Shown: piece by piece, positions 53,252-61,556 of the stretch | Numbering within the stretch: the stretch's first letter is position 1 | How the letters are laid out: every line of letters starts with the position of its first letter | Source of the DNA: JAPPOI01 sp028818055 | GTDB lineage: Bacteria > Pseudomonadota > Alphaproteobacteria > Rhodobacterales > Rhodobacteraceae | Assembly (NCBI GenBank): GCA_965267405.1 | Contig: OZ253954.1 | Location: forward strand, 2,728,001-2,792,000 | Reading direction: 5' to 3' | Length of the DNA stretch: 64,000 nucleotides | Notes under the pieces: model-generated | The model's database searches: none | The model's input: the letters and a program-made list of their open reading frames with translations, nothing else | Told to the model about the DNA's origin: nothing | Program-made: the position numbers and the translations under genes

Positions 53252-54195
53252 CGCGTTGGCTGCCAATATTAACAGTCGTCGCCGCGATATTGGCAATTTG
53301 GTACGTGGCTTGCGTGCCGATGAATATCAAAGAAGTTTTGACCCAACAGGAGCGGGCCGGGGTTGAAGTTTTTCCTCCATCCGCAAAGGAACGAAGGGAT
53401 TTGGGGCGACTTGGGCTGGTGGCCTCGAACTTCAGCCTAATCGGGCCCAGCTGGTCGATGGAAAGGGCCAGATTGCCAGCGCCTCACCAAGTTGCCAGCG
53501 AGCTTTGGAAAAGCACTTGGGACGAAGAAGTAAATGGTCGACGCGGAATTGTTCGATCTGGTTCGCTGTCCAATCGATCGCTCATCTACCACGGCGGTGT
53601 GACGCTTGGCGCGACAATGGTCGGCTTTTTGATCGGCTCGCTTCTGGGCGTGCTGCTTGCAGTTGGTATCGTCTACAACCGCGCCATGGATATGAGCGTC
53701 ATGCCATGGGCGATCATTAGCCAGACCATTCCAATCGTCGCGCTTGCCCCAATGATCATTGTCGTTCTGTACTCTGTGGGCCTCAGCGGGTTGATCGCGA
53801 AGGCCGTGATCAGCGCATATCTGTCATTCTTTCCTGTAGTCGTTGGCATGGTGAAAGGGCTTCGCGCACCAGACCAGATGCAGCTTGATTTGCTCAAGAC
53901 GTACAACGCCAGCGACAATCAGCAGTTGTTCCGGCTTCGCCTGCCATCTTCGGTGCCTTACCTGTTCACGTCGCTGAAGATCGGCATCGCGGCATCGCTC
54001 GTCGGTGCCATTGTTGGCGAACTTCCTGTTCAGCGCGGTGGATTGGGTGCCCGGATGTTGGGTGGCAGTTATTACGGCCAGACCGAACAAATCTGGGCAG
54101 CCCTGTTCGTGGCCGCTGTTTTGGCAGCTGGTTTGGTCTGGTTGATTGGTTGGATTGAACGACGCACGCTGTCTCGAATGGGGGTCGTCGCATGA
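53248..54195 (+). CDS. ABC importer permease 1 of the pyrimidine locus
   Basis: 315 residues from the ATG at 53248 with GGAGG nearby. A first N-terminal helix (4-26) is followed by an unusually long periplasmic stretch (about 27-120) and then the BPD_transp_1 core with the EAA loop LLKTYNASDNQQLFRLRLPS. It overlaps the GNAT stop (ATGA) and the second permease start, giving a heterodimeric channel. Closest in layout to NMT1/ThiX-type permeases. Confidence 0.88.
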   Translation: MTRWLPILTVVAAILAIWYVACVPMNIKEVLTQQERAGVEVFPPSAKERRDLGRLGLVASNFSLIGPSWSMERARLPAPHQVASELWKSTWDEEVNGRRGIVRSGSLSNRSLIYHGGVTLGATMVGFLIGSLLGVLLAVGIVYNRAMDMSVMPWAIISQTIPIVALAPMIIVVLYSVGLSGLIAKAVISAYLSFFPVVVGMVKGLRAPDQMQLDLLKTYNASDNQQLFRLRLPSSVPYLFTSLKIGIAASLVGAIVGELPVQRGGLGARMLGGSYYGQTEQIWAALFVAAVLAAGLVWLIGWIERRTLSRMGVVA

Positions 54196-55037
54196 TGCTG
54201 GTGCTGCTCGCATTCGCGATTTGGGTCGCAGCTTGGGCGTTAAATGCGTGGCTGGCAAATGGACGGCTTGCTGGGTCACAAGCTGTGCGGATCGCCGTTC
54301 CGCTCATTTTTGGTGGAACCATATTGTTGGTTTGGGAGCTTCTTGTGCGCGGGCTGGAGATTGATCTGGTCATCTTGCCGCCGCCGTCGCTGGTCGCCCA
54401 AACATTCGCTGCAAACCTTTCAACGCTTTGGGCTGATTTCGTTCAAACCATTCTGAAAGGCGCGTTGTCGGGGTATGTGATCGGCTGCCTCATCGCTTTC
54501 ACAATCGCCATCGTTGTCGATCGAAGCGATTTCCTCAGACGCGGCCTTTTGCCTGTTGGAAACTTCATGGCCGCCCTGCCGATCGTCGGAACCGCACCCA
54601 TTCTGGTCATGTGGTTCGGCTTTGATTGGCAGTCAAAGGCGGCGGTCGTCGTCGTTATGGTGTTTTTCCCCATGTTGGTGAACATCGTGGCTGGATTGGC
54701 CGACACAACTGCGATGCAGCGCGATTTGATGCGTACATATTCGGCAAGCTATTGGCAGAGCTTGTTTTCACTGCGCTTGCCAGCAGCCATGCCTTTCATA
54801 TTCAATGGGCTCAAAGTTTCAGCAACGCTGGCATTGATTGGCGCGATCGTGGCCGAATTCTTCGGTTCACCGACCGTGGGGCTCGGTTTCCGCATCAATG
54901 CCTCGCTCGGGCAACTGGCGCTGGATATGGTCTGGGCGGTCATCGTTGTCGCCGCGTTGGCCGGCTCCGCTTTTTACGGCGTTCTGACACTGATCGAACG
55001 GCGGGTCACCTACTGGCATCCGTCACAAAGAAACTAA
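54192..55037 (+). CDS. ABC importer permease 2 of the pyrimidine locus
   Basis: 281 residues with about six to eight helices and a typical EAA loop (LMRTYSASYWQSLFSLRLPA). It starts within the previous gene's stop (ATGA). With permease 1 it would form the transmembrane channel. An N-terminal extra helix pair precedes the core. The binding-protein gene follows 24 bases downstream. Confidence 0.88.
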   Translation: MMLVLLAFAIWVAAWALNAWLANGRLAGSQAVRIAVPLIFGGTILLVWELLVRGLEIDLVILPPPSLVAQTFAANLSTLWADFVQTILKGALSGYVIGCLIAFTIAIVVDRSDFLRRGLLPVGNFMAALPIVGTAPILVMWFGFDWQSKAAVVVVMVFFPMLVNIVAGLADTTAMQRDLMRTYSASYWQSLFSLRLPAAMPFIFNGLKVSATLALIGAIVAEFFGSPTVGLGFRINASLGQLALDMVWAVIVVAALAGSAFYGVLTLIERRVTYWHPSQRN

Positions 55038-55061
55038 AGCAACCACAAGAGGGAGTTACAC

Positions 55062-56045
55062 ATGAAAACGATGATAACCGGAGCCATTGCTCTTGGATTG
55101 TCCGCCGCAGCCGCGCAGGCCGCGGATGAAGTGCGGCTACAGCTGCAGTGGGTCACGCAGGCCCAATTTGCTGGCTACTACGTTGCGCTGGAGAACGGCT
55201 ACTATGAAGAAGAAGGTCTGGACGTCACCGTGTTGCCGGGCGGCCCAGACATTGCTCCACCACAGGTGCTTGCTGGTGGTGGCGCCGACGCCATGCTCAA
55301 CTGGATGCCATCTGCTTTGGCCGCCCGTGAAAAAGGCCTGCCAGTTGTGAACATCGCACAACCATTCAAATCTTCGGGCTTGCAACTGACGTGTTGGAAA
55401 GACACCGGCATCACCGGACCGCAGGACTTCAAAGGCAAGACCATTGGCGTTTGGTTCTTCGGAAACGAATATCCGTTCCTAAGCTGGATGAGCCAGGAAG
55501 GAATTTCGACCGATGGCGGCGATGATGGCGTCACCGTTCTGAAGCAAGGCTTCAACGTTGACCCACTGCTTCAGCGTCAGGCTGATTGCATCTCGACCAT
55601 GACTTACAACGAGTACGGTCAGGTTCTGGATGCTGGTGTTTCCGAAGACGAGCTTGTGACCTTCAAGTACGAAGACATGGGCGTTGCGACGTTGGAAGAT
55701 GGCATCTACGTGCTGGAAGAAAACCTTGCCGATCCGGCCTTCAAGGACAAGATGGTACGCTTCGTGCGTGCGTCGATGAAGGGTTGGAAGTGGGCTGAAG
55801 CGAACCCAGGTGAGGCTGCTGCAATCATCCTCGACTACGACGAGACTGGCGCACAAACAGAAGCGCACCAGGTTCGGATGATGGGCGAAATTGCCAAGCT
55901 GACAGCCGGTTCAGATGGCACATTGGACCCTGCAGACTTTGACCGGACAGTCAGCACTTTGCTTGCTGGAGGATCGGATCCTGTCATCACCAAAAAACCA
56001 GAAGGTGCTTGGACCCACGACATCACGGATGCAGCACTGAACTAA
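55062..56045 (+). CDS. NMT1/THI5-like periplasmic binding protein
   Basis: 327 residues with a signal peptide (1-20, ending AAQA, mature ADEVRLQLQWVTQAQFAGYY). The Q-W-x-x-Q-A-Q-F-A-G-Y-Y block is the hallmark of ThiY/NMT1 proteins that bind pyrimidines such as HMP or formylaminopyrimidine. GGADAMLNWMPSALAAREKG is another family block. It is the last gene of the operon and ends at a strong terminator. Together with hydA coupling this supports a pyrimidine-type ligand. Confidence 0.9.
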   Translation: MKTMITGAIALGLSAAAAQAADEVRLQLQWVTQAQFAGYYVALENGYYEEEGLDVTVLPGGPDIAPPQVLAGGGADAMLNWMPSALAAREKGLPVVNIAQPFKSSGLQLTCWKDTGITGPQDFKGKTIGVWFFGNEYPFLSWMSQEGISTDGGDDGVTVLKQGFNVDPLLQRQADCISTMTYNEYGQVLDAGVSEDELVTFKYEDMGVATLEDGIYVLEENLADPAFKDKMVRFVRASMKGWKWAEANPGEAAAIILDYDETGAQTEAHQVRMMGEIAKLTAGSDGTLDPADFDRTVSTLLAGGSDPVITKKPEGAWTHDITDAALN

Positions 56046-56070
56046 TAGAAACAGGATTTGTTTCTTGTGG

Positions 56071-56108
56071 AACGCGGTCAACAGATGTTGGCCGCGTTTC
56101 TCTTTCTG
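56071..56108 (+). terminator. Terminator of the hydA-ABC operon
   Basis: AACGCGGTCAAC-AGAT-GTTGGCCGCGTT is a 12-bp stem (one T-G) followed by a pyrimidine-rich TTCTCTTTCT tract, 25 bases past the binding-protein stop. Confidence 0.88.
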
Positions 56109-56254
56109 AACCAGTCAGAATTTTTTGGCTGTTTTGTCCATAAATGTTGGATTTCCGCACCGAAAATTTTTGAAGCCGCCGTTGTTTGGCGTGACGGAAA
56201 TCATTTTTGCGGTACAAATAACCACTACTAGTTTGAATAGTGGGTGAGGGGAAA

Positions 56255-57028
56255 ATGAATACCAAAGCACTTATGTGCGCAGTCGCGACATCGCTTTCGA
56301 TGTTTGCGGGCGGCGCATTTGCCGGAACCGTAGGACCCGGCGTCTATGAAATCGAAAATGCGGATCCGTCTGGGGGCGGGCACGGACTGTGGTTGGCTGG
56401 GTTTTTTGGCGGTGGTTACGCCGGGTCCCAATGGTCGATCGACAATGGACAGGCGAATGTAACCAACACTTCGCTGCAATTTGACTTTGAGGTCACAAAC
56501 AACTGGGCGAATGCGAATTTGGCCGGGAACGACTATCGGTTTGGATTTAGCTCAGTGACGTTGGACAAAATTGCTGGCCCGGGCACAGGACCGGAATGCC
56601 AGAGCACAGCTTGCGATCACCTGACTGCGGCTGATGTCGACTATTTCAACTCAAACGCTCCAAGCAAACACTTGGGTACGCTGATGGGTCTTGGAAGTAT
56701 GTCGAACTATGTCGTTCGGCTGTTTGTGAATGACGTCGGTGGCGCAAAGCCACCCCAGCTTGGTCTTGGCGGTAGCTGGTTTGGCTTTAATGCCGATAAA
56801 GATGGATTTGCCACCTGGCTGACGTGGAGTCTGTTTGAGAAAGTCCAAGTTCCATGTCTGACGAACGCATTTTCATGCGGCTACGACTTAAGACATGTAA
56901 AGAACGGCAAAGGCGACATTAATTGGCTTGTCGGTGCACAAGTGCCGCTTCCTGCAGCCGGTTGGTTGCTGATTGGCGGACTTGGCGGTCTGGTTGCTAT
57001 GAAGCGCCGGACGAAAACCACCGCTTAA
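56255..57028 (+). CDS. VPLPA-CTERM sorting-signal protein
   Basis: 257 residues from the ATG at 56255 (GAGGGGAAA upstream). A signal peptide (1-23, ending GGAFA) and a C-terminal VPLPAAGWLLIGGLGGLVAM with trailing KRRTK make the tripartite VPLPA-CTERM signal used by exosortase-type sorting. The mature domain is Gly- and Asn-rich and beta-type, with cysteine pairs in ECQSTACDH and PCLTNAFSCGYD. It is probably exported and anchored or released at the surface. No exosortase gene is in the window; function unknown. Confidence 0.88.
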   Translation: MNTKALMCAVATSLSMFAGGAFAGTVGPGVYEIENADPSGGGHGLWLAGFFGGGYAGSQWSIDNGQANVTNTSLQFDFEVTNNWANANLAGNDYRFGFSSVTLDKIAGPGTGPECQSTACDHLTAADVDYFNSNAPSKHLGTLMGLGSMSNYVVRLFVNDVGGAKPPQLGLGGSWFGFNADKDGFATWLTWSLFEKVQVPCLTNAFSCGYDLRHVKNGKGDINWLVGAQVPLPAAGWLLIGGLGGLVAMKRRTKTTA

Positions 57029-57046
57029 AAGTTCAAAATTTTTCTT

Positions 57047-57079
57047 GGGGCGTGCTGTATTCTCGGCGCGCCCCTTTTT
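57047..57079 (+). terminator. Terminator of the VPLPA-CTERM gene
   Basis: GGGGCGTGC and GCGCGCCCC form a 9-bp stem with one T-G pair around a 10-base loop, followed by TTTTT, 19 bases past the stop. Confidence 0.88.
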
Positions 57080-57222
57080 GCGTCTTGTTGCCGACCGGAC
57101 TCGGGTTTCCGCTCAATTCACCTAAATTTCGAAATTCTTCTTGATCGCATTGCTTTACCTATGTTCGTTAGACGTGAGCGTGGGGCCAAACCTGCGCCGA
57201 GGCAGAAAAACGAGCAAGAACA
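57080..57222. other. Intergenic stretch after the VPLPA-CTERM gene
   Basis: I see no gene, RNA or strong repeat here. It may hold the promoter for the two short ORFs that follow. Confidence 0.3.
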
Positions 57223-57315
57223 ATGGCAGACATCATTCGCATGGCTCTGAAAGGGCCAAGTTATCGTCGTCGCGCCGCCGAAGCATGGCGGAAGTGGTGG
57301 CGCAGAGCCATCTGA
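57223..57315 (+). CDS. Possible 30-residue basic peptide
   Basis: ATG at 57223, TGA at 57313-57315. The product starts MADIIRMALKGPSYRRRAAE and ends in a Trp/Arg-rich tail (WRKWWRRAI). An amphipathic, strongly cationic helix is likely. No good ribosome site. Its stop is directly followed by the ATG of the next short ORF, hinting at coupling. Could be chance. Confidence 0.25.
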   Translation: MADIIRMALKGPSYRRRAAEAWRKWWRRAI

Positions 57316-57513
57316 ATGGCAGATCACAAGCAAGAGCGACCAAGTCTTCGGCGTCGGTTATCTGCGCCGTTTCGTCGTGGTAAAGCGGCACGCCGAAATA
57401 GTTCGGCTGCTATCGACAATTCGACCAAATCACTTGGTGGAATGGTTGGGCTGCTTGAACGCACGCTTGCTGAAGGGGCAGATGACACGCGAAAGGCGCG
57501 GCGCAAAACTTAG
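57316..57513 (+). CDS. Possible small basic protein
   Basis: 65 residues, ATG immediately after the stop of the preceding short ORF. It is very rich in Arg and Lys (RPSLRRRLSAPFRRGKAARR) with a short helical centre (LGGMVGLLERTLAEGA). It overlaps the convergent DedA gene end by 4 bases. No family recognised and no clear ribosome site, so low confidence; an opposite-strand frame exists but is weaker. Confidence 0.35.
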   Translation: MADHKQERPSLRRRLSAPFRRGKAARRNSSAAIDNSTKSLGGMVGLLERTLAEGADDTRKARRKT

Positions 57514-58127
57514 GTTTTAGCGTGTCTGTGCTCAAATGCGTGCTGACGCCAACGGTGGCGCAAAAGTAATCCGCTTCCGACAATCACCGACGATATCAAG
57601 ATAATCCCCAGAAAGTTGCTAACCAGCGACGCGACTTGCTCCAGTTGATCGGCAAACGTGTATCCCAACATCACATATCCGAGCGTCCAAATGGCAGCCC
57701 CTGGTATTGCGGCGGCCGCAAAATGGCCGACACCAAGACGGCCAGATCCGCATAGAACACTGACATAAGGGCATGTTGGGCTGAGTATCGTGTGGCTGAG
57801 CAACACGGCAGTTTGACCGTTTTTCTTCAGAAGCTTCTCGCTGCGATCAAGTGTTGGGACAACCGACTCAATCCTGCGAAGTCGATCTAATAGCGCGCCA
57901 CCAAGCGACCTACTGATCGTAAATGTGGTGAAATCTCCGGCAACGAACGTCAGAAATACGGTAATCAGAACAGCCGCCAACGAAAGATCGCCAAACGCCG
58001 CAAAACTTCCTGCTGTCAAAACCATCATTGAGGCGGGGACAGGAACCGCGAGACAAGCGGCAAAGACGGCCAAAGACACGACCCAAAGTCCAAAGTCCGG
58101 AACAAGAGCGAGCAGCGTCTCGATCAT
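57510..58127 (-). CDS. DedA-family membrane protein
   Basis: 205 residues with four or five helices. The DedA/SNARE-associated blocks are visible: VPASMMVLTAGSFAAFGDLS, FVAGDFTTFTISRSLG and HFAAAAIPGAAIWTLGYVML. DedA proteins act as lipid flippases (undecaprenyl phosphate or phospholipid). The motif FSHTILSP-like LLSHTILSPTCPYVS replaces the usual arginine-containing loop with few basic residues. It overlaps the upstream membrane protein by 4 bases (ATGA). Confidence 0.85.
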   Translation of the reverse strand: MIETLLALVPDFGLWVVSLAVFAACLAVPVPASMMVLTAGSFAAFGDLSLAAVLITVFLTFVAGDFTTFTISRSLGGALLDRLRRIESVVPTLDRSEKLLKKNGQTAVLLSHTILSPTCPYVSVLCGSGRLGVGHFAAAAIPGAAIWTLGYVMLGYTFADQLEQVASLVSNFLGIILISSVIVGSGLLLRHRWRQHAFEHRHAKT

Positions 58128-58516
58128 GGTTTGCTGGCCCGATGCTCTTCGGCCACTTCACGAACTAGGTCGGTCAGTTCTTCAAGTGTCAGGCCCATAT
58201 CTTCAGCGATCCGGCGCAGTGGCACACCTCGTCTATCGGGGTCTTGGAGCCCCAGTGTATCGAACACCAAAGAGCGCGGCAGATCGTAGGATCGCACGAT
58301 ATACCTTGGGGTCATCCAACCTTTGAGGTCGGCGTCCTGATGCTTCGGATCATTGAAGTGTACAAAATCCAGTGCAGCCCGCGTCAGAAACCAAATCACA
58401 AGGAAACAGGCACCCACCAGAACGGCGGTGGGGAGCCAGTTTTTTCTTAAGAACTGCAAGAGTTGTGGCTTCGGTTTCACTTGGTCAGTCGCCGAGATTT
58501 GTGGTGGCAACGACAT
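58124..58516 (-). CDS. Membrane protein of unknown function upstream of dedA
   Basis: 130 residues from the ATG at 58516 (MSLPPQISATDQVKPKPQLL); a longer frame from a TTG at 58579 is rejected. One transmembrane helix (about 28-46, WLPTAVLVGACFLVIWFLTR) and a C-terminal helical region with RRIAEDMGLTLEELTDLVRE. Its stop overlaps the dedA start, so it likely works with DedA. No family recognised. Confidence 0.72.
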   Translation of the reverse strand: MSLPPQISATDQVKPKPQLLQFLRKNWLPTAVLVGACFLVIWFLTRAALDFVHFNDPKHQDADLKGWMTPRYIVRSYDLPRSLVFDTLGLQDPDRRGVPLRRIAEDMGLTLEELTDLVREVAEEHRASKP

Positions 58517-58631
58517 CAATCGCTGCGCTCTGCTGACACCATAACGTTTCGGACGTGGCCATAACACCCGAACCGACAATTAAGAAAAGCCCCACAAATA
58601 TGGCGGGGAGGATTTCAGCTTTGTCCCACAT
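58485..58631 (-). CDS. Possible 48-residue single-helix membrane protein
   Basis: ATG at 58631 and TGA at 58485-58487. The product starts MWDKAEILPAIFVGLFLIVG with one clear transmembrane helix (about 6-25) and a polar tail. It overlaps the next gene's start by 32 bases on the same strand and would precede the membrane protein and dedA. Only a weak ribosome site (CGGA). Worth testing but unproven. Confidence 0.35.
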   Translation of the reverse strand: MWDKAEILPAIFVGLFLIVGSGVMATSETLWCQQSAAIDVVATTNLGD

Positions 58632-58702
58632 GACGTTGTCCGTTTTGACGTGAACTTAAAATTCAAACGATCAGACAGCGCAGTTCCGTCGCGGGATGAA
58701 TA

Positions 58703-58732
58703 AAAAAATGCGAGGGGTTTTGCCCCTCGCAT
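58703..58732 (-). terminator. Terminator of the acs operon
   Basis: ATGCGAGGGG and CCCCTCGCAT form a perfect 10-bp stem around 5 bases. On the minus strand it is followed by TTTTTTT, 36 bases past the acs stop. Confidence 0.93.
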
Positions 58733-58767
58733 CTAGTTTCTTGTCTTTATCGTGAATGTCGTGGGCT

Positions 58768-60726
58768 TTAGCCCCGGTTCATCCGGTTTTCGATCAAGTC
58801 GTCCACAACCTCTGGCTCGGCCAGCGTCGAGGTGTCGCCCAGTGACCCGTAATCGTTCTCGGCAATCTTGCGCAAGATACGACGCATGATTTTGCCCGAG
58901 CGGGTTTTTGGCAAACCTGGCGCGAACTGGATTAAATCGGGTTTGGCAATTGGCCCGATCTCGCCGCGCACCCAAGCTTCGAGCTCTTTGCGAAGGTCCT
59001 CGGTTGCCGTTTCGCCACCCATTAGGGTCACATAGGCATAGATGCCTTGGCCTTTGATGTCGTGCGGGTAACCAACCACAGCGGCCTCGGCGACCTTGTC
59101 GTGTGCAACCAGAGCGCTTTCCACTTCGGCAGTGCCCATCCGGTGCCCCGAGACGTTGATGACGTCATCCACCCGGCCGGTGATCCAATAGTAGCCATCG
59201 GCGTCGCGTCGGCAGCCGTCTCCGGTGAAGTAGTAATTCTTGTAGTCAGCAAAGTACGTTTTTTCGAAGCGTTCGTGGTCGCCCCAAACTGTCCGCATCT
59301 GCGCTGGCCAGCTGTCTTTCATGCACAACACGCCTTCAGCCTCGACCGATGTAATTTCTTCACCCGACGTGGGTTCAAGGATGACAGGCTGAACTCCGAA
59401 GAATGGGAACGTACATGATCCCGGTTTCGTATCGGTTGCGCCGGGAAGGGGAGTCATCAGGTGACCGCCCGTTTCTGTCTGCCACCAGGTGTCAACAATC
59501 GGCACATTCCCTTTGCCGACAACCTCGTGGTACCAGTTCCAGGCTTCGGGGTTGATCGGTTCGCCCACGGTTCCAAGAACCTTCAAAGCGCTCAGATCGT
59601 ACTTTTCGACGAATTCAGGTCCTTTGCCCATCAATGCGCGGATCGCGGTTGGCGCAGTATAGAACTGGTTGACCTTGTGCTCTTCGCAAACCTGCCAGAA
59701 CCGGCCTGCGTCTGGATAAGTGGGCACGCCTTCGAACATGAGAGTGGTGGCGCCATTCGCAAGCGGCCCGTAGACGATGTAGCTGTGTCCGGTCACCCAG
59801 CCGACATCGGCCGTGCACCAGAAGATATCACCGTCATGGTAATCGAATGTGTACTGGTGGGTCATCGAGGCATAGACGATGTAGCCGCCAGTGGTGTGAA
59901 CAACACCTTTTGGCATGCCAGTAGAGCCTGATGTGTAAAGAATGAAGAGGGGGTCTTCGGCTGCCATTTCTTCAGGTGGGCAGTCGTCTGAAACCTTGGC
60001 TTGCATTTCGTGAAGCCAGAAATCGCGACCTTCGACCATGTTGATGTCGCCACCGGTGCGCTGAACGACCAGCATCGAAACGTCGCCTTCGACTTTCTCA
60101 AACGCGACATCGGCGTTGGCCTTGAGCGGAGTATTTCGTCCACCACGAGGGGCTTCGTCAGCTGTAATGACGACTTTGCCTTCGCATTGGTTGACGCGGG
60201 CTGCCAATGCGTCTGCCGAAAATCCGCCAAATACCACCGAGTGGATGGCGCCGATTCGCGCGCAGGCCAGCATCGAATATGCAGCCTCGGGGATCATCGG
60301 CATGTAAAGAACGACGCGATCGCCTTTGCCGACGCCCAATTCTTTCAGAACGTTGGCGAAACGCGAGACTTCGCTGTGTAGTTCTTTGTAAGTGATGTGT
60401 TTGGACGGAGCGTTCGGATCATCCGGTTCCCAGATGATAGCTGTTTGATCTCCGCGAGTTTCCAGATGCCGATCGACACAGTTGGCAGCCACATTCAGCG
60501 TGCCGTCCTCATACCAGCGAATATCGATGTTGCCCGGCGCAAAGCTGGTATTCTTTACTTTCGTGTAGGGCTTCATCCAATCGATGCGCTTGCCGTGTTC
60601 GCCCCAGAACGCTTCCGGGTCCTCAACAGAAGCTTTGTACATCGCTTCGTAGGTGGATTTGTCGGCGTGGGCGTTGGACGCAATTTCATCGCCCGGCAGA
60701 TACATGCCGTTTTTTTCTTCCAGCAT
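58768..60726 (-). CDS. acs: Acetyl-CoA synthetase
   Basis: 652 residues from the ATG at 60726 (GGAGGG 5 bases upstream); an in-frame start 16 codons earlier is rejected. Acs converts acetate, ATP and CoA to acetyl-CoA through acetyl-AMP. AMP-binding blocks are YTSGSTGMPKGVVHTTGGY, WWQTETGGHLMTP and YFTGDGCRRDADGYYWITGR, and the acetylation-sensitive lysine is in PKTRSGKIMRRILR. It is the last gene of a run with four transporter genes (62-base gap after livF). Confidence 0.97.
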   Translation of the reverse strand: MLEEKNGMYLPGDEIASNAHADKSTYEAMYKASVEDPEAFWGEHGKRIDWMKPYTKVKNTSFAPGNIDIRWYEDGTLNVAANCVDRHLETRGDQTAIIWEPDDPNAPSKHITYKELHSEVSRFANVLKELGVGKGDRVVLYMPMIPEAAYSMLACARIGAIHSVVFGGFSADALAARVNQCEGKVVITADEAPRGGRNTPLKANADVAFEKVEGDVSMLVVQRTGGDINMVEGRDFWLHEMQAKVSDDCPPEEMAAEDPLFILYTSGSTGMPKGVVHTTGGYIVYASMTHQYTFDYHDGDIFWCTADVGWVTGHSYIVYGPLANGATTLMFEGVPTYPDAGRFWQVCEEHKVNQFYTAPTAIRALMGKGPEFVEKYDLSALKVLGTVGEPINPEAWNWYHEVVGKGNVPIVDTWWQTETGGHLMTPLPGATDTKPGSCTFPFFGVQPVILEPTSGEEITSVEAEGVLCMKDSWPAQMRTVWGDHERFEKTYFADYKNYYFTGDGCRRDADGYYWITGRVDDVINVSGHRMGTAEVESALVAHDKVAEAAVVGYPHDIKGQGIYAYVTLMGGETATEDLRKELEAWVRGEIGPIAKPDLIQFAPGLPKTRSGKIMRRILRKIAENDYGSLGDTSTLAEPEVVDDLIENRMNRG

Positions 60727-60788
60727 CGGTCCCTCCGAATGGGTGTCGTTTGTGGTTTGGTGGGGCGGCAACAAGGTGCCGCCCGAAA

Positions 60789-61544
60789 TCAGATGGCCAA
60801 GTACTGCGCGCGCAGTGCTTCGTCGTCCAGAACCTTTTGTGCGCTGTCGTCGTAGACCACACGACCGGTGTCGAGAATGACCGCACGGTCAGCAAGCTTC
60901 AAAGCCGCGACGGCATTTTGTTCGACGATGATCGTCGTGATGCCCTGATCGCGAATAATATCGAGTGTCTTGGCAATCTCCTGAACAATAACCGGGGCGA
61001 GGCCCTCGTACGGTTCATCGAGAAGAAGAACTTTGATGTCACGGGCCAAGGCTCGTGCGATGGCCAGCATTTGCTGTTCACCACCTGAGAGCGTCACACC
61101 ATCCTGCCGGCGGCGTTCCCCAAGGCGAGGGAACAGGTCATAAATGCGCTCAAGCGACCAACCGACCGGTGGTGCGATCTGAGCCAGCTGAAGGTTCTCT
61201 TCCACTGTCAGGCCTGGGATGATGCGCCGATCTTCTGGCACCAATGCAATGCCGTTCTGCGCAGCTTCGTGGCTGGACATCTGGTGCAGCGGCTTGTGAT
61301 CAAGCCAGATTTCTCCGTGACGGAGTTCCGGGTTGTCCATACGTGCGATTGTTCGCAACGTTGACGTTTTGCCCGCACCGTTACGGCCCAGCAGCGCAAG
61401 AATTTCGCCTTCATGAACATTAAAGCTCACGTCTTGGACGATGTAGCTTTCGCCATAGAAACTTTCGATGTTCCAAACGGAAAGATAGGCGGGTGCGGTT
61501 GCTGCGTTGTTGGCGCGCTTGTCGAAGGGTTTATCGTCTAGCAT
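60789..61544 (-). CDS. livF: Branched-chain amino acid-type ABC ATPase (LivF)
   Basis: 251 residues. Walker A LGRNGAGKTST, signature LSGGEQQMLAIARALA, Walker B VLLLDEPYEGLAP and H-loop IVEQNA are the LivF set. The N-terminal 22 residues extend beyond typical LivF (often about 235). It pairs with LivG. It lies 62 bases upstream of acs on the same strand and may share its transcript. Confidence 0.92.
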   Translation of the reverse strand: MLDDKPFDKRANNAATAPAYLSVWNIESFYGESYIVQDVSFNVHEGEILALLGRNGAGKTSTLRTIARMDNPELRHGEIWLDHKPLHQMSSHEAAQNGIALVPEDRRIIPGLTVEENLQLAQIAPPVGWSLERIYDLFPRLGERRRQDGVTLSGGEQQMLAIARALARDIKVLLLDEPYEGLAPVIVQEIAKTLDIIRDQGITTIIVEQNAVAALKLADRAVILDTGRVVYDDSAQKVLDDEALRAQYLAI

Positions 61545-61556
61545 CTGTCATTCCCC

